22,363 bases of DNA from Neoconidiobolus thromboides FSU 785 (GCA_025603075.1 MU626534.1:1-22363); one strand, 5' to 3'; positions 10,233 to 18,492 are shown, numbered from the stretch's first letter. Notes: a model not told the origin generated them from the letters alone. Numbers and translations: made by a program.

Positions 10233-10370
10233 TTAAGGCCAATGTCCAGGAGGACCTTCGTCGTTACCAACAACTGTAGTTTTTGGAATAACGGGATTAT
10301 CATGAGCAACAAGATAAGAATTAATTGATAAAACAGATAGGGCAAATGCGAAGATTAAATTGAAGTTCAT
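10233..10370 (-). CDS. Small secreted peptide precursor ending in GHWP (copy D)
   Basis: This 45-residue protein begins MNFNLIFAFALSVLSINSYL, a clear signal peptide, then VAHDNPVIPKTTVVGNDE, and ends GPPGHWP before TAA. The leader is unrelated to that of A and C apart from length and hydrophobicity, yet the last four residues match C (GHWP) and the last three match A. The same short size, a secretion signal, and a TATA element (10441-10450) about 72 nt upstream support a real gene. Codon use is less AT-biased than the surroundings. There is no dibasic site before the terminus. By inference it is a divergent member of the same peptide family. It could instead be an unrelated secreted peptide with a chance HWP end; three terminal residues alone are weak evidence, but the combination with size and signal peptide is stronger. 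Confidence 0.7.
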   Translation of the reverse strand: MNFNLIFAFALSVLSINSYLVAHDNPVIPKTTVVGNDEGPPGHWP

Positions 10371-10829
10371 CTTTTAATTATTATTTTTAAATGAAAAAGT
10401 TTGTTTTCAAAATAACTCAAAAACCATTTGACCTTTTGGGTTTATATATTTGTTCCAGACTAGGACTGTAGATGTTACAATATAGCATAAACAGGTTTAA
10501 TGCAAGAATATTAATGTCTTTGTTTTTTATACTGGTTAAAATGGAGCTTATTGAGCCCATGTGTAATAAATTCATCTACCTATTTAAAAATCTTTAGTCC
10601 AATTTAATTAAACTATTATCAAAAATAGAACTGTTTTTCCGTATATTCCATTCTAGAACCATGTAATTCCGATTTTTATATATTTTATAGCGTTGACTAT
10701 ACAAACAAATCACTTATATAATGTGATATTAATGAACAATTGCGTTTTCGACTAAAATTTATCCATAATTTGGATATTATATAAATTTATCATCCTAATA
10801 ATTATAATAATTGAAAGAAAAAACTGATT
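10371..10829. other. Promoter and upstream flank of peptide gene D
   Basis: A minus-strand AATATATAAA element lies at 10441-10450. It does not align with the A/C promoter beyond the TATA box. Nothing else is visible up to 10829. Confidence 0.4.
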
Positions 10830-11042
10830 TTAATGTATGTTGGAATATAAATTATCGCCAAATCCACTTTGAGCTTTATAGATACTATAAACTTTAAAAA
10901 GTAAATCAGGACCACTGTAATAATAGGATGTTACATTCCTACCTACAATTAGAAATTGAATTCTGTGATATACCTCATGATCAAAGTAAGACTTAATCCA
11001 AGAGAGTGGTATTAATTTAAGCTTTTTATTTGTATCAAACAT
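10830..11042 (-). pseudogene. Open coding-like fragment fused to a repeat end
   Basis: Minus-strand frame open for about 70 codons, with pieces such as LIPLSWIKSYFDHEVYHR, IQFLIVGRNVTSYYYSG and DLLFKVYSIYKAQSGFG. I do not recognise it. The only in-frame ATG comes from the adjoining copy of the 102-bp element (11043-11143), so the open frame is the 3' part of something cut by the insertion, not a complete gene. GC content and residue use look coding. Confidence 0.3.
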
Positions 11043-11143
11043 ATGAGGATGTAATTTTGTGTTTAAGAGTTTCACTAACAATTTTTCCACTCAAATAGCA
11101 GTTAAAAGATAGAAAAGGTGATGAAGCTAAAAAACACCCCTAT
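11043..11143 (+). mobile_element. 102-bp element, copy 6
   Basis: Forward orientation. Left end ATGAGGATGTAATTTTGTG, right end AACACCCCTAT, flanked by TA. The core is changed to AGCAGT. Confidence 0.88.
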
Positions 11144-12063
11144 ATTTTGTCTATTTAGTAAACAAATGCTTATAGACTTTAATAAATAAGCGCCTGCTAG
11201 TATTTCCAATTTGCTGTATATTAATTAACAGTGTGGAATAGTTATAGAATTAATATAGTGGCATCTTATTAATTATTAAATAACACATGTTTTGTAGATA
11301 TTATAAATAGCCTACACAATCTTAATTAAATGCATCAAAACTAGTATTATGCTATTACATTTAGTTTTATCTTACAAAAAAGAGCTAAAGAATATTTTAT
11401 GTTACTAAGCTGATGTATGTTCTATATAAAAATTCGAACAAATAAATTAATTTTAATATATTAAAAAAACGACATGTAGAAGCAATAGTATAAAATCAAA
11501 TTACTAAAATTACTAAACATTAAAAAGACTTATTTTTATTATTATCATGAGATTTTAATAGTATTCCATTAATAAAATAGTTTACAATTAATCTCATATT
11601 TAAAACTGAAAACAAAATTTGTATAGTTTTTATTCAAAAAAGCATATGGATGTGTGTTCTGCCGTTATGATCTGTTTCATTTATTATACAATATAAAGAT
11701 AGGCAACTAACAGATATTAAAAAAAAGCTAATAACGCTCCTATATCACTTCACACTTGGATCCAATATATAAAGTCAGATAAAAATCAACTAAAATACAT
11801 TTTGATCTGGTTAAGACCAGTAACCCTTAAATTATGCTACCTTCGATTAATTGCCTGATTCATATCTCACTTGTGTCCACAGTACTTTCATGCTTAACTC
11901 ATCTTTAACTCACCTTTTCTCTATTTCCCTTTTTGATAAACCTTGTACTTATAAAACAGATGATTGAGAACCTCCAGTTCTTTCAAGATATCAAAAGAAA
12001 AATATTCTTTTATTTTTTCATTAAAAAAATAAAGATATTATAAATAAACATTTTTGTAACCAT
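11144..12063. other. Non-coding stretch
   Basis: AT-rich, with a slightly GC-richer part at 11820-11950 that yields no recognisable protein on either strand. It contains the doubtful repeat unit listed at 11644-11745. Confidence 0.4.
11644..11745 (+). repeat. Doubtful element with similar ends and the same length
   Basis: The unit opens ATATGGATGTGTGTT and closes ACGCTCCTATAT, 102 bp apart, the size of the main element. The interior does not resemble the consensus. It may be a very old copy, a related family, or chance. Confidence 0.25.
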
Positions 12064-12162
12064 ATGAAGATGTTTTTTTAGTTTCATTGCTTTTTCCATC
12101 TTTTAAGCATTATTTTAGTGGAAAAATCGTTAGTAAAATACTTTAAAAAAATACATCCCCAT
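12064..12162 (-). mobile_element. 102-bp element, copy 7
   Basis: Reverse orientation. Left end ATGAAGATGTTTTTTT, right end ATACATCCCCAT, with TA on both flanks. It is slightly shortened and its core reads AGCATT. Confidence 0.9.
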
Positions 12163-13113
12163 ATATAATATACCTTTTTTTAATAAATTAAACAAATACT
12201 ACAAAACCTTACTACAAAAATTACTAACTGTTTTATAAAGTTATTTCTTACTTGTCTTGTTCATAAAGTTTCTAACAAACCTTAATCCTTAATTTCGGAT
12301 TGATAATAATTATATTAACCAGTAATTATTTTTTGGCTCTTAAATGCCATTCAAGATAACTTCGTAAATAAGCTCAAATTAAAACACTTACAAATGCTAG
12401 TTTTATGGATGTACAATTAAGATAGTTTGAAGACATTAAATCTTAGGGACTTATATACTTGATTGAAACTAAGTTACAAGCATCAATATATATATACTGG
12501 TTTATATATCAGAGTCTTTTTCTGCCAGTTATCTTTAAATTTGCTTGATTCCTATATGTAAAAAAAAATTGATTTTTATAAATGATACCCCAATTTGTAC
12601 CTTACAATCATTGAGGTTTCAAAAATAAAATACCAATAAAAATGATTAAATATGAAATCGCTTTTCATATTCCAAAATAGATATAATACAATAAGAGTCT
12701 TTGTTCTAATTATAAAGCCCATTTCCTTCAGCTTTACCGTAGTTTGAAACCTTCAAAACTTTATACAAAAAATATCAATTCATCTTATATATAGTAAATG
12801 CTTGTTTAAGGTAGCATATTCTAGAGTTTCATGAAATTTGTTCTATTTATTTAGAAGTATGTTTATAATATAACCTTATAATTTTTTATATCATTGATAG
12901 TCATTATGTCTTTATACAAGTTTATCTACTGATCACTAGTATATAAGGAAGATATGCTATTAATTTAACTAAATTTGTTCATTCACGGAACCTGAGATCC
13001 GAAACTTTAGAAAATACATGAAATAAAAATGCATTGGTTTTTTTACCTTTCAAAAAATTATCACTATTGATATAAGTATAGTAAAATGTATTGAATAAAT
13101 TAGTTTAATACTA
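12163..13113. other. Non-coding stretch
   Basis: Strongly AT-rich with TATATA runs near 12487 and 12788. No coding frame, tRNA or repeat copy was recognised. Confidence 0.45.
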
Positions 13114-13210
13114 AAGAGGATGTTTTTTTTATTCCATTACTTTTTCCATTTTTAAGCGCTATTTAAGCGGAAAGATTGTAGAAAAATTCTTAAACAAGGT
13201 ACATCCCCAA
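13114..13210 (-). mobile_element. 102-bp element, copy 8
   Basis: Reverse orientation. Left end AGAGGATGTTTTTTTT, AGCGCT core intact, right end TACATCCCCAAT. A few bases are missing near ATTGTAGAAAAATTC. It ends 67 bp before tRNA-Pro. Confidence 0.88.
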
Positions 13211-13277
13211 TGTTAAATATCGAATTATTTTTAAGCCCTCAAAATGGTATATATATTTTTAAAAACCTAACTTATAA

Positions 13278-13349
13278 GGCTTAGTGGTCTAGTGGTATGA
13301 TTCTCGCTTTGGGTGCGAGAGGCCCTGGGTTCAATTCCCAGCTGAGCCC
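13278..13349 (+). tRNA. tRNA-Pro (anticodon TGG)
   Basis: This 72-nt cloverleaf has acceptor stem GGCTTAG with CTGAGCC (one T-G wobble), D arm with TGGTCTAGTGG as A box, anticodon stem CTCGC/GCGAG around the loop TTTGGGT, so the anticodon is TGG, and T arm CTGGGTTCAATTCCCAG as B box. No intron and no encoded CCA. It decodes CCN proline codons with preference for CCA. All stems pair, so the gene looks functional. A poly-T Pol III terminator follows directly. Confidence 0.97.
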
Positions 13350-13351
13350 TA

Positions 13352-13358
13352 TTTTTTT
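13352..13358 (+). terminator. Pol III terminator of tRNA-Pro
   Basis: A run of seven T begins three bases after the mature 3' end. Confidence 0.9.
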
Positions 13359-13404
13359 GATTTAACCCTTTTGCTATAAATCTGACTTTGAATTTTAGAA
13401 ACAA

Positions 13405-13438
13405 ATAGAGACCGTTTTTAATTTTATTGCTTTTTCCT
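13405..13438 (-). mobile_element. Probable fragment of the 102-bp element
   Basis: ATAGAGACCGTTTTTAATTT followed by ATTGCTTTTTCC resembles the first third of the element in reverse orientation; the rest is not recognisable. Confidence 0.45.
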
Positions 13439-13822
13439 GAGATAAAAATATTTTATAAAAAGACAACACTCCAGTGACATAATTAAGAAAAACCTATACA
13501 ACTAAAGTAATAACTTTAGTTAATGTATTCTTATAAAGCTTTATCTATTTGATAGTGAATCTGCAATGTTGGTTATAAAGTAGTCAATAATAAATATTTC
13601 TCAATAAACTACTTTAATGCTATAAATGCATCATTGGTATATTACTAAGTTAATAAATAACTGCATGGAAGGGAGTGGTTGGCCCCAAAGCTATAATTAA
13701 CCATCGATTTATAGTACAAGTAATATAATAATAGTTTTTATTACTACAACTACTCGCTCTTTGACTATTTATTAACTTAAGTAATATTAACATTTAACAA
13801 TTGATTTCTATCATTTAACAAA
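13439..13822. other. Non-coding stretch
   Basis: AT-rich except for a short patch near 13668-13690. Nothing assigned. Confidence 0.4.
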
Positions 13823-15050
13823 CTACTTAGTAAACATCGAAATTTTTAAATTCTCTGTTATTTTAGTAAGATAAGCTGAGATTGATCTTTTAATTTTTCT
13901 ATTTTCTATAGACTCTATAACTTTAATTGGAACTATATCGCTTTTTTTTGATGTATCAGATACTGAATAACAGTGTAGCTTATTGTTATGTTTAATAAAG
14001 TGTAGATGCTTCTTAATACCTTGCATTTCTATTGTTCTTTTTGTATTTTTGTTTCTTTTATATTTTTAAAAAATTATATCTGTTTTCCCATTATTAACAG
14101 TCAAGTTATTAATCCTATTATGTTCGCAAATAAAAGTCTCAAATCTTGAAATTAATTGATTAATATCTTCTATTTTATCTAATGCTTTAAAACCACTTTT
14201 CCATTGTGAAAGATTTCCAAAATGTCTATCAACTATACTTTTTACATGATGCTCAGTAAAGAAATTAAGATCAATATTTAAACTGCTATTTATTTTAGGA
14301 ATTTGTTTAAATATATAGGGATGTATTTTTATGTTCAAGAATTTTATTAACAATTTTTCTGCTCAAATAGTGTTTAAAAGATGAAAAAAGTAACGAAGCC
14401 AAAAAAACATTCCCATATAATGTAGGAACTCTTGAGATTTAAAATGATTTCCTGTATCTGCCCATATATTAATTTTGTAAACTTTAAATAAAAGCTTTGT
14501 GGAAATCAAATCAATTAAACATTCTACATATACCGGAATCATGATTTAATGTTTCAGATAAATAGCCAAAATAAACTTTCGTTGTTATTTTAACATCTTT
14601 TAAATACGAAACATCAAACCATAATACTAACATAGCTTGTTTCTTATAATGATCTGAATATATTGTGTTCGGTCTTGTTCCTATTTCCATATTCTGTTTA
14701 AAATTTAAAACTATTATACGACTTTTATTGTTTAATTTTTTGATAGTTTCATTAAATATGTTTTTTGAGTATCAACGCAAAATTGCGATATCGTTTTGTC
14801 AGCTCTATGATTGATTATGACATAATAATCACTTAAGTCGCTATGTCCTCGAGTTCAGACACAATCAATCCCATGTTCTTATTTTGATTTACTATTAGAA
14901 TTTCTAACTTTATCCTAAAAAATACCATCCTTTCATTTTGATATCTATATTTATCGGAGTATAGAAGAAATTTCAGAATATACCAATTCAGAACTTTTTT
15001 AACTGGATTATTCCCTCATATCTTGTACCTTTAATAAAGCCAGTAAATTC
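13823..15050 (-). pseudogene. Broken DDE-type transposase, interrupted by a MITE
   Basis: Read on the minus strand, fragments occur in the order expected of one protein: GEFTGFIKGTRYEG, ELVYSEISSILR, TRGHSDLSDYYVIINHRADK then TISQFCVDTQKTYLM, IIVLNFKQNMEIGTRP, YSDHYKKQAMLVLWFDVSY, WADTGNHFKSQEFLHY, and after the inserted element FFTEHHVKSIVDRHFGNLS and a C-terminal part to 13823. The V-L-N/D-F-K-Q-N, W-x-D-x-G-x-H-F and F-F-x-E-H-H-x-K-S-x-x-D patterns look like the three acidic catalytic sites of a DDE transposase; the first acid reads Asn here. I cannot name the superfamily. Many stops and at least two frameshifts make it dead. Terminal repeats of the parent element were not found. Confidence 0.68.
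14315..14416 (+). mobile_element. 102-bp element, copy 9, inserted in the transposase relic
   Basis: Forward orientation, left end ATAGGGATGTATTTTTATG, right end AACATTCCCAT. On the minus strand it splits the transposase between the codons for FLHY and IFKQ. Removing it with one copy of a TA-rich duplication restores an unbroken frame. The exact duplication length (TA, TATA or TATAT) is ambiguous because the site is alternating TA. Confidence 0.92.
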
Positions 15051-15155
15051 CCCTAATAATGTTTTATGTAGATTTTACAGTAGTATTGTCTATTCTATCT
15101 GTCTTGCATAGTCTGTAACATATTACATGCTACTTTCATAATTCGAGTAGAGTAT

Positions 15156-15258
15156 ATGAGGATGGTTTTTTTTGTTTTGTTACTTTTTCCATGTTTCAAG
15201 CGCTATCCGAGCGGAAAAATTGTTAGTAAAATTGTTAAATAAAAAAACACATCCCGGT
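15156..15258 (-). mobile_element. 102-bp element, copy 10
   Basis: Reverse orientation. Left end ATGAGGATGGTTTTTTTTG, core AGCGCT intact, right end ACATCCCGGT with two changes. It lies just beyond the upstream limit of the transposase relic. Confidence 0.88.
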
Positions 15259-15378
15259 ATCTTAGTCACATAAACTAAGACCTTTCGGCTTATAGCTAGC
15301 CAATTAAGCAATGACTATTTTTGATTTCAACTACTGGGTAACCAGATTTCACATTTATTAAATAATAGCTATTATTAT

Positions 15379-15480
15379 ATAGAGGTATTTTTTGACTTCA
15401 TCACTTTTTTCATCCTTTTAAGCGCTATTTGAGTGGAAAAATTGTTAATAAAATTCTTGAACATAAAAATACATCCCTAT
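15379..15480 (-). mobile_element. 102-bp element, copy 11
   Basis: Reverse orientation. Left end ATAGAGGTATTTTTTGAC, core AGCGCT intact, right end ATACATCCCTAT, in a TATA-rich target. Confidence 0.9.
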
Positions 15481-15568
15481 ATATTAGTTTGATTCTAACA
15501 AAAACTTTAATAAGATTTTGAATTTTATTGTAAATTATAAAGCTTTTTTTAATTTTACTAATTTTAAT

Positions 15569-15643
15569 ATAAGGATGTTTTTTTATTCTATTACTTTTCT
15601 TATCCTTTAGATACTATTTAAAAAGATTAGTAGTAAAATTTTA
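15569..15643 (-). mobile_element. 102-bp element, copy 12 (truncated)
   Basis: Reverse orientation. The left part ATAAGGATGTTTTTTTATTC through TTAGTAGTAAAATTTT is visible; the last 25 or so bases including the right end are gone. Confidence 0.75.
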
Positions 15644-15932
15644 AATGATAATAAACTAAAATTTAAGCATTTATTTAAAAAATGATTTATTAGTAACATT
15701 TCTTATTTCTAACTTTGAAGTTAAAAATTAAGCAAGTACCTTTGAAAATTTATCATATAATTAAATGATTCAAATTTACAACATAATTACATGCTAAACA
15801 ATTAAATGACCCCTACAATAATTCTAAAATTGTTATCTAAATGAAGCTGTAATTGATTAATTTTAGAAGAGACCCCTTAAAGTCTGTCAAAGAATAATAT
15901 GTACCTATTATTAGCTACAATGATGTATCTTA
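15644..15932. other. Spacer before tRNA-Ala
   Basis: AT-rich, nothing assigned. Confidence 0.4.
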
Positions 15933-16005
15933 GGGGTAGTAGCTCAATCGGTAGAGTACTCGCTTTGCATGCGAGGGGCACGGGGATCGAAACCCTGCTA
16001 CTCCA
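15933..16005 (+). tRNA. tRNA-Ala (anticodon TGC)
   Basis: This 73-nt cloverleaf has acceptor GGGGTAG with CTACTCC, including the G3-T70 pair that marks alanine tRNAs, and discriminator A73. The D arm is GCTCAATCGGTAGAGT, the anticodon stem is CTCGC/GCGAG around TTTGCAT (anticodon TGC), and the T stem is CGGGG/CCCTG. The T loop reads ATCGAAA, with A at positions 54 and 60, where elongator tRNAs usually have T54; this weakens the B box by one base but leaves it recognisable. No intron. The gene looks functional and reads GCN codons. Confidence 0.96.
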
Positions 16006-16009
16006 GCTA

Positions 16010-16014
16010 TTTTT
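16010..16014 (+). terminator. Pol III terminator of tRNA-Ala
   Basis: Five T start five bases after the mature 3' end, the minimum usual length. Confidence 0.75.
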
Positions 16015-16041
16015 ATAGCCTTGTTTCTTTGGGTACAAAAT

Positions 16042-16143
16042 ATGGGGATGTATTTTTTTGTCTAGGAATTTACTAACAATCTTTCTGTTCAAATAGCGTT
16101 TAAAAGATGAAAAAAATAATGAAATCAAAAAAACACCCCCCAT
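16042..16143 (+). mobile_element. 102-bp element, copy 13
   Basis: Forward orientation, ends ATGGGGATGTATTTTTTTG and AACACCCCCCAT, flanked by TA. It begins 36 bp after tRNA-Ala. Its reverse strand happens to hold an open frame starting ATGGGGGG. Confidence 0.93.
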
Positions 16144-16238
16144 ATGGTATACTAAGAATCTATCTATAATTTCAAATAAAATTGTTTAATTAGAATTTTG
16201 CCTTTATTAAGTATCAATCTATTAAGCTTATTATATAC

Positions 16239-16342
16239 ATGAGAATGTATTTTTGTGTTTAAGAATTTTACTAATAATTTTTCCACTCAAATAGCGCTTG
16301 AAAGGTAAAAAAAGTGATAAAGTCAAAAAAAAGCATCCTCAT
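16239..16342 (+). mobile_element. 102-bp element, copy 14
   Basis: Forward orientation, ends ATGAGAATGTATTTTTGTG and AGCATCCTCATG. The flanks extend the inverted repeat to TACATGAG and CTCATGTA. The TACTAAT motif and AGCGCT core are present. Confidence 0.92.
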
Positions 16343-16344
16343 GT

Positions 16345-16650
16345 ATTTTTTATTTTCCATCTCCTCATATCTTTGATATTAGTCTCATACACTCTTTGTC
16401 AAAATCTACCTTTTTTCTCTTGGTCTTTGGTAAATGTCAAGAGTTTTATAGCCTTTCTGTTGAAAACGAAGACTAGGCACTTCTGGTATCCATTGTATCT
16501 CTTATCTGATTGGAAAAATATTCAAAGACTTGAGGTTAAGCGGGATATCTTTGCCTGATCAAGTTCCAAAAAAGTAGAAGCATACTGGGAGAAGTTCTCA
16601 CCCTTTATAATAACTCCCTCACTAAAGCTTATATGTAGTGACAGCGCTTT
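16345..16650 (-). pseudogene. Coding-like fragment, unidentified
   Basis: This patch is clearly less AT-rich than its surroundings. The minus strand gives an almost continuous frame with pieces EGVIIKGENFSQYASTF, ELDQAKISRLTSS, FFQSDKRYNGYQKCLVFVF and NRKAIKLLTFTKDQEKKG, broken by two TGA codons, each one C-to-T step from CGA. The plus strand is also open for 86 codons starting inside the neighbouring repeat, which I regard as the shadow frame. I do not recognise the protein. Confidence 0.3.
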
Positions 16651-16738
16651 ATACAATTCTTTATCTTAATAAATTAAGCACTTGAGACTTCACCCTTTCA
16701 AAAAAATTACTGGCTTGCTAAATTATTAATATAAGCAT

Positions 16739-16840
16739 ATGGGGATGTATTTTTGTGTCTAAGAATTTTACTAACAATTTTTCCGCTTAAATAGCACTTA
16801 AAAAATGGAAAAAATAATGAAGTCAAAAAAACACTCCCAT
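16739..16840 (+). mobile_element. 102-bp element, copy 15
   Basis: Forward orientation, near-consensus, ends ATGGGGATGTATTTTTGTG and AACACTCCCAT with TA on both flanks. It lies about 140 bp from the 3' end of peptide gene C. Confidence 0.93.
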
Positions 16841-16977
16841 ATTTTGTTTCTAAGCCCTTGAGGCTAAATCAAGAGTCAAATAAAATTTAAATTTTTTAAA
16901 TACATATATTCATATATAGCTATGTTTATTTGGTAAAAAACAACTTCTTGATAGTCATCTAAAGTTGAGTGCAGTGT

Positions 16978-17103
16978 CTAGGGCCAATGACCGCGAGTTT
17001 TAAAGCCATAGGTTTGATCAGCAGCAGGTTGGTTGTTAATAGGGACTGAAGTGATTACAGACATAGTGTAAACGGTGTAAGCGATAAGAAAAGTAAGTTG
17101 CAT
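16978..17103 (-). CDS. Small secreted peptide precursor ending in GHWP (copy C)
   Basis: This 41-residue paralog of the peptide at 159-284 has leader MQLTFLIAYTVYTMSVITSV, linker PINNQPAAD, then QTYGFKTRGHWP and TAG. Against A, the first 29 codons have two replacements and five silent changes. Codons 30-36 are all replaced (K/Q, P/T, K/Y, A/G, I/F, E/K, I/T), then Arg37, His39, Trp40 and Pro41 are kept with silent changes in three of them. That distribution shows selection on protein sequence at both ends and change in between. Reading frame, length and stop position are conserved, so the gene is very probably live. The role is inferred to be a secreted signal with sequence-specific recognition; the maturation site is not evident. 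Confidence 0.77.
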   Translation of the reverse strand: MQLTFLIAYTVYTMSVITSVPINNQPAADQTYGFKTRGHWP

Positions 17104-17254
17104 TGTATTTATAAGTAATTTGTATCTAATTTAATATAATATTATAGGATAGTAAAGCGACTACTATTTATACTTCTTAATCCCACTGTATACCTGTATT
17201 ATAAATGTAAAAGGAGTTCATACTATGGACATATCAAATTGAGCTTAATGGATC
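17104..17254 (-). promoter_or_regulatory. TATA promoter of peptide gene C
   Basis: Minus-strand TATAAATA occupies 17165-17172, about 61 nt from the ATG, as in gene A. Alignment with the A promoter continues upstream through TTTATAATA and AACTC to TCCATTAA. The outer block (17211-17254) recurs at 20991-21031. Confidence 0.72.
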
Positions 17255-18253
17255 GCTTTGTTTATAACTTAAATTATATTGATAACACATGGTATGTTAT
17301 AACGCATTGTTGTTGACTGAGTACCGTACCGAATTATTTTTATAATATTAAACTTTTATTACCTATCCTTTATATGAACTTTTTACGTTTGTGTTTATTA
17401 ATTATCTAAATAAAAGTAAGCTAACTTTTATGCACCCTGTAATAGATTATTTAAATCTAGAGTTTATTTGATTTTATAATATTATCCCGACTTTGTTAAC
17501 TAATAGAGAGTAAATAATAACTAGCTCAATTTTCCTTTTATTCATTATTCATCTACATATCAATGTTATGAATAAAACAATATAAACAGTTAAATAAAGT
17601 TATAGAATGTTGCTTTGGCTTATAAGGGACATAAAATATAATTTTTTATTAGGATTATTATTTAGATTTGTTTCATTTTAGTCTTACAAAAATTTTGATA
17701 TCAATTGAATAAATAAATATAAAAAACTTGAGTTTTTTAACAAAAATTAAGTCATCTTAAAATTTTAAATTTAAAAAATTCTTTGTAAACTAATAAATTC
17801 AAAAGGGGGTTACCCACAAAAAAACTAGTATAATATATTTGAGATTTTTATTTAAAAAGTATTCAATACAAAACAATAAAAAGCTTACGGCTTACATCTT
17901 TAAAACTAAAATCGTAGAGTATATATAATTATTTAATGACTTACTAATGGTGTCTCGGCAACATGGTTTCAATAATAGATGTTTATAAATATCTATAAAT
18001 AAATCATAAAAAAAGTTATTGCTAAGATAATAATTAATTAAACAGGTTATTTAATTAAGTCTAGTTTCATACTGATAAAGATCAGAGATGATCGCTATAG
18101 AATAAAATAAGTTTAAATCTTCTTTATTGTAAAATACCTTATATATTTAGCCCCTTATGAATAATTTTCACTTGTATTTGAAAACGTACTCGATTTAGTC
18201 CTATTCAAGTTAGTTATATGGGTATTGTTTATTAGTTTACTTTCTTAATATAA
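17255..18253. other. Non-coding stretch
   Basis: Very AT-rich, many short stops on both strands, no repeat copy. Nothing assigned. Confidence 0.45.
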
Positions 18254-18492
18254 TTAATGAGCCACGGGTTGAATTACAAGCCTAATGATAATTTAGATGT
18301 AGAATCAGTATTGTTCAAATTTAAGTTTATAACACAAAGTATTAATAACTTGAATAAAGCGTGTTTTTTTCTCAATACTGTAAAAGTTAAAATTTGAATT
18401 GGAGGTAGTAACCAGCTAAGTATGAAACATTTCAAACAAAAAAGGCCATTTTTAGAGTTTAATTCCAATCGAAAAAACCAAATGTTGAATTA
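18254..18492 (+). pseudogene. Coding-like fragment, unidentified
   Basis: Plus-strand pieces INEPRVELQ, then after a frame change NLDVESVLFKFKFITQSINN, LNKACFFLNTVKVKI, a TGA, and IGGSNQLSMKHFKQKRPFLE to a TAA. It looks like worn coding sequence. No family is recognised. The minus strand is also open for 64 codons here but gives a less protein-like product. Confidence 0.28.

Noticed and set aside
10154-10345. Minus-strand open frame of 63 codons
   Set aside because: Shadow in another frame of peptide gene D, which has the better start, signal peptide and conserved end.
15274-15330. Possible extra tRNA after copy 10
   Set aside because: No consistent cloverleaf or B box can be drawn.
15877-16143. 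Minus-strand open frame of 88 codons
   Set aside because: It runs through tRNA-Ala and starts inside a copy of the 102-bp element.
16298-16558. Plus-strand open frame of 86 codons
   Set aside because: Its start lies in the repeat, and the opposite strand gives the more protein-like reading.
15156-16840. Cluster of regularly sized repeats as a CRISPR array
   Set aside because: Units are in both orientations, have irregular spacing of tens to hundreds of bases and TA flanks, and the sequence is eukaryotic.
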